Assembly: GCF_003369915.1 (NCBI RefSeq)
Contig: NC_046674.1
Span: forward strand, 10,292,001-10,356,000
Direction: 5' to 3'
DNA from: Drosophila miranda
Taxonomy: Eukaryota; Arthropoda; Insecta; Diptera; Drosophilidae
Length of the DNA stretch: 64,000 nucleotides
This document shows, piece after piece, positions 59,180 through 64,000 of the stretch. The translations under genes and the position numbers were made by a program. Within the stretch, counting starts at the first letter, position 1. Every line of letters begins with the position of its first letter. Under the pieces are notes generated by a model. That model saw only the letters and a list, made by a program, of their open reading frames with translations, did not search any database and had not been told where the DNA came from.

Positions 59180-59525
59180 TCGTCTTACACATAAATATGA
59201 AATTTTTGTTTTTGTTTTTGTTCTTGTTCTGGTTGTTGTTTCTGTTATTTGCATACGTGTATGATCATATAGTTTAATAGTCCAGTTAATTGTAAGAAAG
59301 TTTTACCAACTATGCTTTAAGTATGCTAATAATCTTAAAGGAAATGTGTAATTTGTTTGGGCTATCCAAAGCATGTCCAAAATGAGCCTTTTCATATTTA
59401 GTTACTGATTTACGATGGTTGTTGATGTTAAATGAGGATAAGGATAAGGTTAGAATAAATTGGTTTGCTTACGTTTCTGTGCTACGCAGTGGCATTGTGA
59501 TTTGCATCATTAACTAAATGCGTAT

Positions 59526-62500
59526 TTACATGTTATATGCGACGTAGATGGGATCCAGCTGATCGGCAAGAAAGCCATCCCGTAAATGCATCCGTTGCTT
59601 TTCACCACGGCTGTTAATAGGCACCACTCCTGCAAAAACACACCCACAAAAATCACTCGTTAATTTTACTCTTATACTTTGTCTCTCCATCTCGCTCTTA
59701 CTCGTGCAGTGCGCGCCCTCTGGCGGAGGGAAGCCATACTGACTGAGTCTTCTGTTTTGTTTTTTTTTTTTTTTTTGTACAAACCTGGATCAACAACCAC
59801 AACGACGCCAACTATTAGTTGGTGATCTTCCAATACTGTATTTGTGACCAGGGGAACCAGGTCCAACGCCTCCGATTCATTGCCATCGAGCTCCACAACG
59901 ACGACCAGCAAATTGGTCCAGGTGAAGACGGCACTGCGGAATAGATTTCGCATGAAATAAATGCAAATTTAGTTGGCAAATGTGGTTGTTCTTACCATTC
60001 AGCGATCTTTTTGTGGCACCGCATCACTGAGTTTTCAATATCAATTGGATGATAGTTCATGCCCCGTAAAGAGATCACTTCATCAACAGCCCCGACCACA
60101 TACACTGCATCGTGCAGCTCCTGGTCATTGGAGTTGCCGGCACCACTTACTATGCTATGCTCGGAGTTGCCCCCCAACGAGGCGTTGGAGAAGTTTAGTT
60201 GCAGTTGACTTATGGAATTCAGGGATTCGGTATCACTGTCACGACTAGCCACACTTGGTGTGGTCTCGTCTAGTAACGAAGCTGCCTGTGAACACTCTGT
60301 GCGCCGCAAAAAACCCAAATACCCAGTACGTGCGTATATCTCAGCTGTAGCCCCAGTCACCAGTTTGGCGTTGAAGTGATCATTGTAGTCGGTTTCGTCG
60401 CCGTATATGGTAAAGTATCCATTTGCATTATGGGGCGCTTGTACCTGCAAAAGAGACATGTTAGCTTCAACGCAAGCGCCAGCGAAAGATCAGCCACAGT
60501 CTTACCCAAATTTCTCCCAAGTGTGAGTCGCCACAGTGTCCTTTGGTATCGGGATTGGCTATTATAACTTTTACGCCTGGTAGAAGTTTGCCCGATTCAA
60601 TGACACACAACGAATTCGGGGCACCACGTTCAACCAATGCCACGCGGTTGTTGCGCAACGCTCTCATATCCACATAGACCTGGGCACTTTCCGCAGAACT
60701 GGCCCCCTGCACACAAATGGCGGGATTCACACGGCACCCGAAGGAAGTGGAGACGCATCGGGTGTTCAGACCAAGGGCCTGGAACAGTTTGCAAAATTGT
60801 TGTGTCAGCTGGACTCTCGGGCGCTCCTCGGCTACCACAACGCATGTCCGCACGCATCGTAGGTCTATATTTCTTTGCTTCAAAGAGGGTATAGAATTGC
60901 TTAGTGCTTTAGTGCATAGCTCTATCACACCATATGAGCAGAACGTGTCGCGAACACGGTGCTGCGAGAGGGTGGACAGCCACAAACTGGGATTAGCTTC
61001 AACCTCGTAGGGGGCTATAAGTATTGAGTGGTGACCACTGTACACCCCAATAAGAGTCCACATTACAAATCCAAGACCACAATAGGGATCCAAACATAAC
61101 GCAACATGACGAGACGGATAAAGTTCACAGGCCAATTTTAAACTGGCACACAGACTAGAGAGAGATCTGTTGAATAAACGAATATACAAATTATTTATGT
61201 ACTCATAATACGGAGATTCTAATTGTTTACATACCGATGCGTTATATTGACACCGCTAAGACGTCCGCAGGTTGATACACTGAAGTCCAAATAAGCGCTA
61301 GAGTCAAAGGAGACTGTGGCTATGCCGGCATATTTGCGTTTTGGGTTGTCATCAATATCCAATATAGGCGGCCATGTCTTTGGGTCGATGGATGTGGCAG
61401 CTTCTCGGGACTTGAGAAGCTTAATAATCGGTTGTATAGAGAGCACAATGCCGCTTTTTGACACATCAACGATCATGCGCACCGTGGGCAGAGTAGTGTT
61501 TAGGTTTTGAGGATGGGGTGGTCTTATGGTTATAGGTATTGCTCCCAGATAGAGACAACCATAGAATGCGCATAGTAGATCGAGTCCGGGGGGAAATATG
61601 AGTGCTGAAAGTACGAGAAGAACCACAAATGAAATGGATCACTTCATATTAGTATGTTCTTCTTTGAATGTTTACCAACGTGATCACCAGGCTCGATTCT
61701 TCCACGTTCTTGCAGCAAGGCCGCTATCTTCTCGGCCCGTTTGTGCAGCTCGGAGCATGTCAGCGTTTTGGCAATGGCACCTACAGTGTACAGTGTGGGA
61801 GCAGAGTATTATTCGCTTATACACACACAGCTTATACACACTTACCCTTCGAATTTAGCAGAGTAAATATAATATGATCCGGCGATGTATTGGCGCGCCA
61901 ACGGAGTACTCCTGTTATTAGTTGAGGCTGCGTATAGACCAATGTTTCGTTGAAAATAACAAAAATTTGCTGTGGTGGTGGCGACTACTAACCTTGCGCT
62001 CACAATCTTCGGAGGACAGTCCGACGTCCCGTCCGTGTGCTTCAGCCAAACGATTACCCTGCACTAAGTTGCCAACCATCACAGAGGCTGGTCCTACACC
62101 CGTGTCTGTAATACCACAGCCAGATGATGAGCTTAGTTTTGCAGTAGTTTGCACACCTTTTTGTTTGTTTGGGGAATGGTTAGTAGTTTGTTTGTTGATT
62201 TTGTACAAGGATCGATTATGTAAATTATTAATTAAAGCAAATACATTAACATTAGTTATGTTGTCATTTCGGTGTTTTGTTGTTCATTTTATACAGTGTT
62301 GTTATTATTTTGTGTTTTGTTGCAGTGTGTTTTGAGTGTATTGTTGTATTGGTCATAGAAGCAATCGCAGCATTGTTGTAGTGTTGTTGGTGGTTAAAAA
62401 TAGAGGAAAGCAATATTTGTATTTTAATCAGATAACGAAAGCACAGAAAGTCCAGCAAAGCCAATTATTTGAGACAATTAAAACCACTTTTCAGTTCAGT

Positions 62501-64000
62501 TCAGAGCTGAGTTCAGCAGGCAACTCACCTTGATGCAACTCCCTGGGCTTTGGCAAGTTCGTAACGCACGTGTGGGGACACATCAGCACGTTGGCGGGGT
62601 GAAGGGATCCTTCTAAAAATCGACGCCTTGCCTCGCACAAATGTATGCCCCCGAGGGGAGTCTTCGGCAAATGGTTCGGCGGCACTAGTGCTAGGCAATA
62701 TATCCCGACCTGGTGAATGGAGTCTACGGCCTGAAGGACACGCGACATCCACTGGAAGCTTTCTTCCTCCGAGCAGTCGGGCCGCTGTTCAGCAATAACA
62801 CAGACGCGCTCGTCGCGAAGTACTTTAATGCTAAATACTGCTATGCGTCCCCGGTAAATGAAACGCATGGGTTCCACTGCTAATACTGTTGCTATGATGT
62901 CATCCGCGTTGTGTTTTCGTCCTGTAACCGTCATGAGCCCATCCCGGGAACCGCATACGAACACCAAGCCTCCAGGGCCGAGGAAACCCAAGAGCCCCGA
63001 CCTGACGTAGTATTCATCGCCAATGGGTTTCGTAATGATGCCAACAGATCCAGTGCCAGTGCCGGTGCCAGTGCCAGTTCCAGTACCCGTCCCAGAACCC
63101 TCTTTCGTTTGATCAAAGTCCTCCAATATGGGCTGAACTTTAAAAGTCGAATTTGTCATTCCATCGAGCCCAAAGTAGCTGGCGCTGGTTGAACCACTTG
63201 TAACGCATATCTCTCCGACTTGGTCCGTCTTGCACAAGACCGGGGCCCCCTCTGATCGCACGACCACCATTTGCGCAGCCGGCATGACTTGACCGCAGTC
63301 CTGCAGTGTTAGGGATGTGAGTGAATCTTCACTGTCCACTCTTACTACGCCGTGCGACAGAGCTGCCATGGAGAGCACACCGCGTCCTGTGGCTGACTGA
63401 CTAAACCCACATGACCCACGACCCGGACGACGCAGCGAGACGGTAAAGACTTCTGAACTACTTGCACATGGGCATATGGCGTCTGAGCGTAAGCCTTTGG
63501 CTTGAAATACGTTCAAGAACTGATCACACGACGAAAGCGACCAGGGATTGGCGCCGTCGGCCACTAGTAGCATACGCAATGAAGACAGCGATATGTCCTT
63601 GTGGTCTTTAGTGGCCAATAGGCCCCAATGCAAGTCACGGCTCTTGACCAAGCAGCAGGAGGCCCTATGTTTCGTGATCAATTGCATCCAGCTTGAGGGG
63701 CGCAGCTTCATCAAGGCATAGGGTATGAAAATAACATGCATGCCGTTCAGAACTGAGGTCAAGACTGCGTGCCATAGGCCAACTTCCCTTTTAAAATCTA
63801 GCACACAGACAATGGTCTCCCCCTCGGTGTAGTGGCAGGCCATAGTTAATGCCCGGCAATGATTGATCATAGAAGCCCGCGTCACAGTCACGCCTGCAAC
63901 AAATGTGAATATGTGATAATGGGGAACATTTCAGTTGGGAAAAACGTGTATACACCACTTACCCATAACACTGCCCTCCTTATCAGTGGTGTACTCAATA
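59526..64000 (-). CDS. DIP2: Disco-interacting protein 2, 3' part (5' end outside the window)
   Basis: DIP2 proteins carry an N-terminal DMAP1-binding domain and two AMP-binding (acyl-CoA synthetase-like) domains, and act in neuronal morphology and lipid metabolism. Exons seen: beyond 64000-63963, 63893-62529, 62105-61993, 61927-61846, 61780-61676, 61604-61235, 61166-60506, 60444-59996, 59933-59785, 59629-59526. They join in phase to about 1,144 residues. Recognisable stretches: SVMGVTVTRAS, LLVADGANPWS, FQWMSRVLQAVDSIHQVG, CPHTCVTNLPKPR, GPASVMVGNLV, TPDHIIFTLLN-like, FYGCLYLGAIPI, LDPYCGLGF, YFTIYGDETDYN, GMNYHPIDIENSV, and the end LRDGFLADQLDPIYVAYNM. The acceptor at 62105 (ATTACAG) is preferred; an in-frame extension to about 62153 is possible. 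An insertion rich in Ser, Asn and Thr sits in the last domain (about 60100-60300). Confidence 0.94.
63050..63097 (-). repeat. Coding hexanucleotide repeat in DIP2 (Gly-Thr)n
   Basis: Six-base units (ACTGGC and variants on the minus strand) encode about nine Gly-Thr pairs between DFDQTKEGS and SVGIITKP, inside the first AMP-binding domain, where other DIP2 proteins have a shorter variable linker. Confidence 0.85.

Noticed and set aside
62264-62464. Small frames in the 62106-62528 region
   Set aside because: They lie in a DIP2 intron, are AT-rich and lack conserved motifs.

Overview
The window is nuclear DNA of a Drosophila-type fly. Short GT-AG introns split every gene, intergenic DNA is full of microsatellites, and DRE promoter motifs (TATCGATA) are common. 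The recognisable genes (fwd, the DDX54-type helicase CG32344, the GABP-beta-like gene I equate with Atac3, a methuselah-like GPCR, DIP2) are, from memory, those of the 61B-61C region of D. melanogaster 3L (Muller element D). Muller D is an X arm in the obscura group, and the many simple repeats and pure G/C tracts would fit such a fly, but the species is not proven by the sequence.

Layout. 1-1.77 kb: 3' flank of fwd with a foldback-like element. 1.78-12.5 kb: fwd (PI 4-kinase III beta), minus strand, 11 coding exons resolved, with a decayed LINE in one intron and DRE-like sites at 8.7 kb that may mark an internal promoter. 12.5-29 kb: non-coding, microsatellite-rich DNA, probably the 5' part of fwd, with one nested plus-strand gene at 19.6 kb for a small arginine-rich MST-HMG-box protein (a protamine-like sperm chromatin protein). 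29.03-56.1 kb: a head-to-tail tandem array, all genes on minus, made from one ancestral gene pair. It holds four CG32344 copies (two with the same premature stop) and seven Atac3 3' ends (one full-length gene, three lacking the 5' end, three reduced to the last two exons). 57.2-59.1 kb: a methuselah-like GPCR on plus with a probable splice-acceptor defect. 59.5-64 kb: the 3' two thirds of DIP2 on minus, convergent with the GPCR and running off the window.

The array is the novel part. Two junction types (J1, J2), seen three times each, show that a short duplication inside Atac3 came first and a larger one spanning CG32344 plus Atac3 came second, followed by unequal exchange. Variants are shared between copies in mutually incompatible patterns, so the copies exchange sequence. 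Only the outermost right Atac3 copy has a complete reading frame. CG32344 copies A and D are intact; B and C stop at codon 491, after the helicase core.

The functional theme is housekeeping (Golgi PI4P signalling, ribosome biogenesis, transcription, lipid/neuronal DIP2) with two testis-relevant elements: fwd, needed for spermatocyte cytokinesis, and the nested MST-HMG gene.
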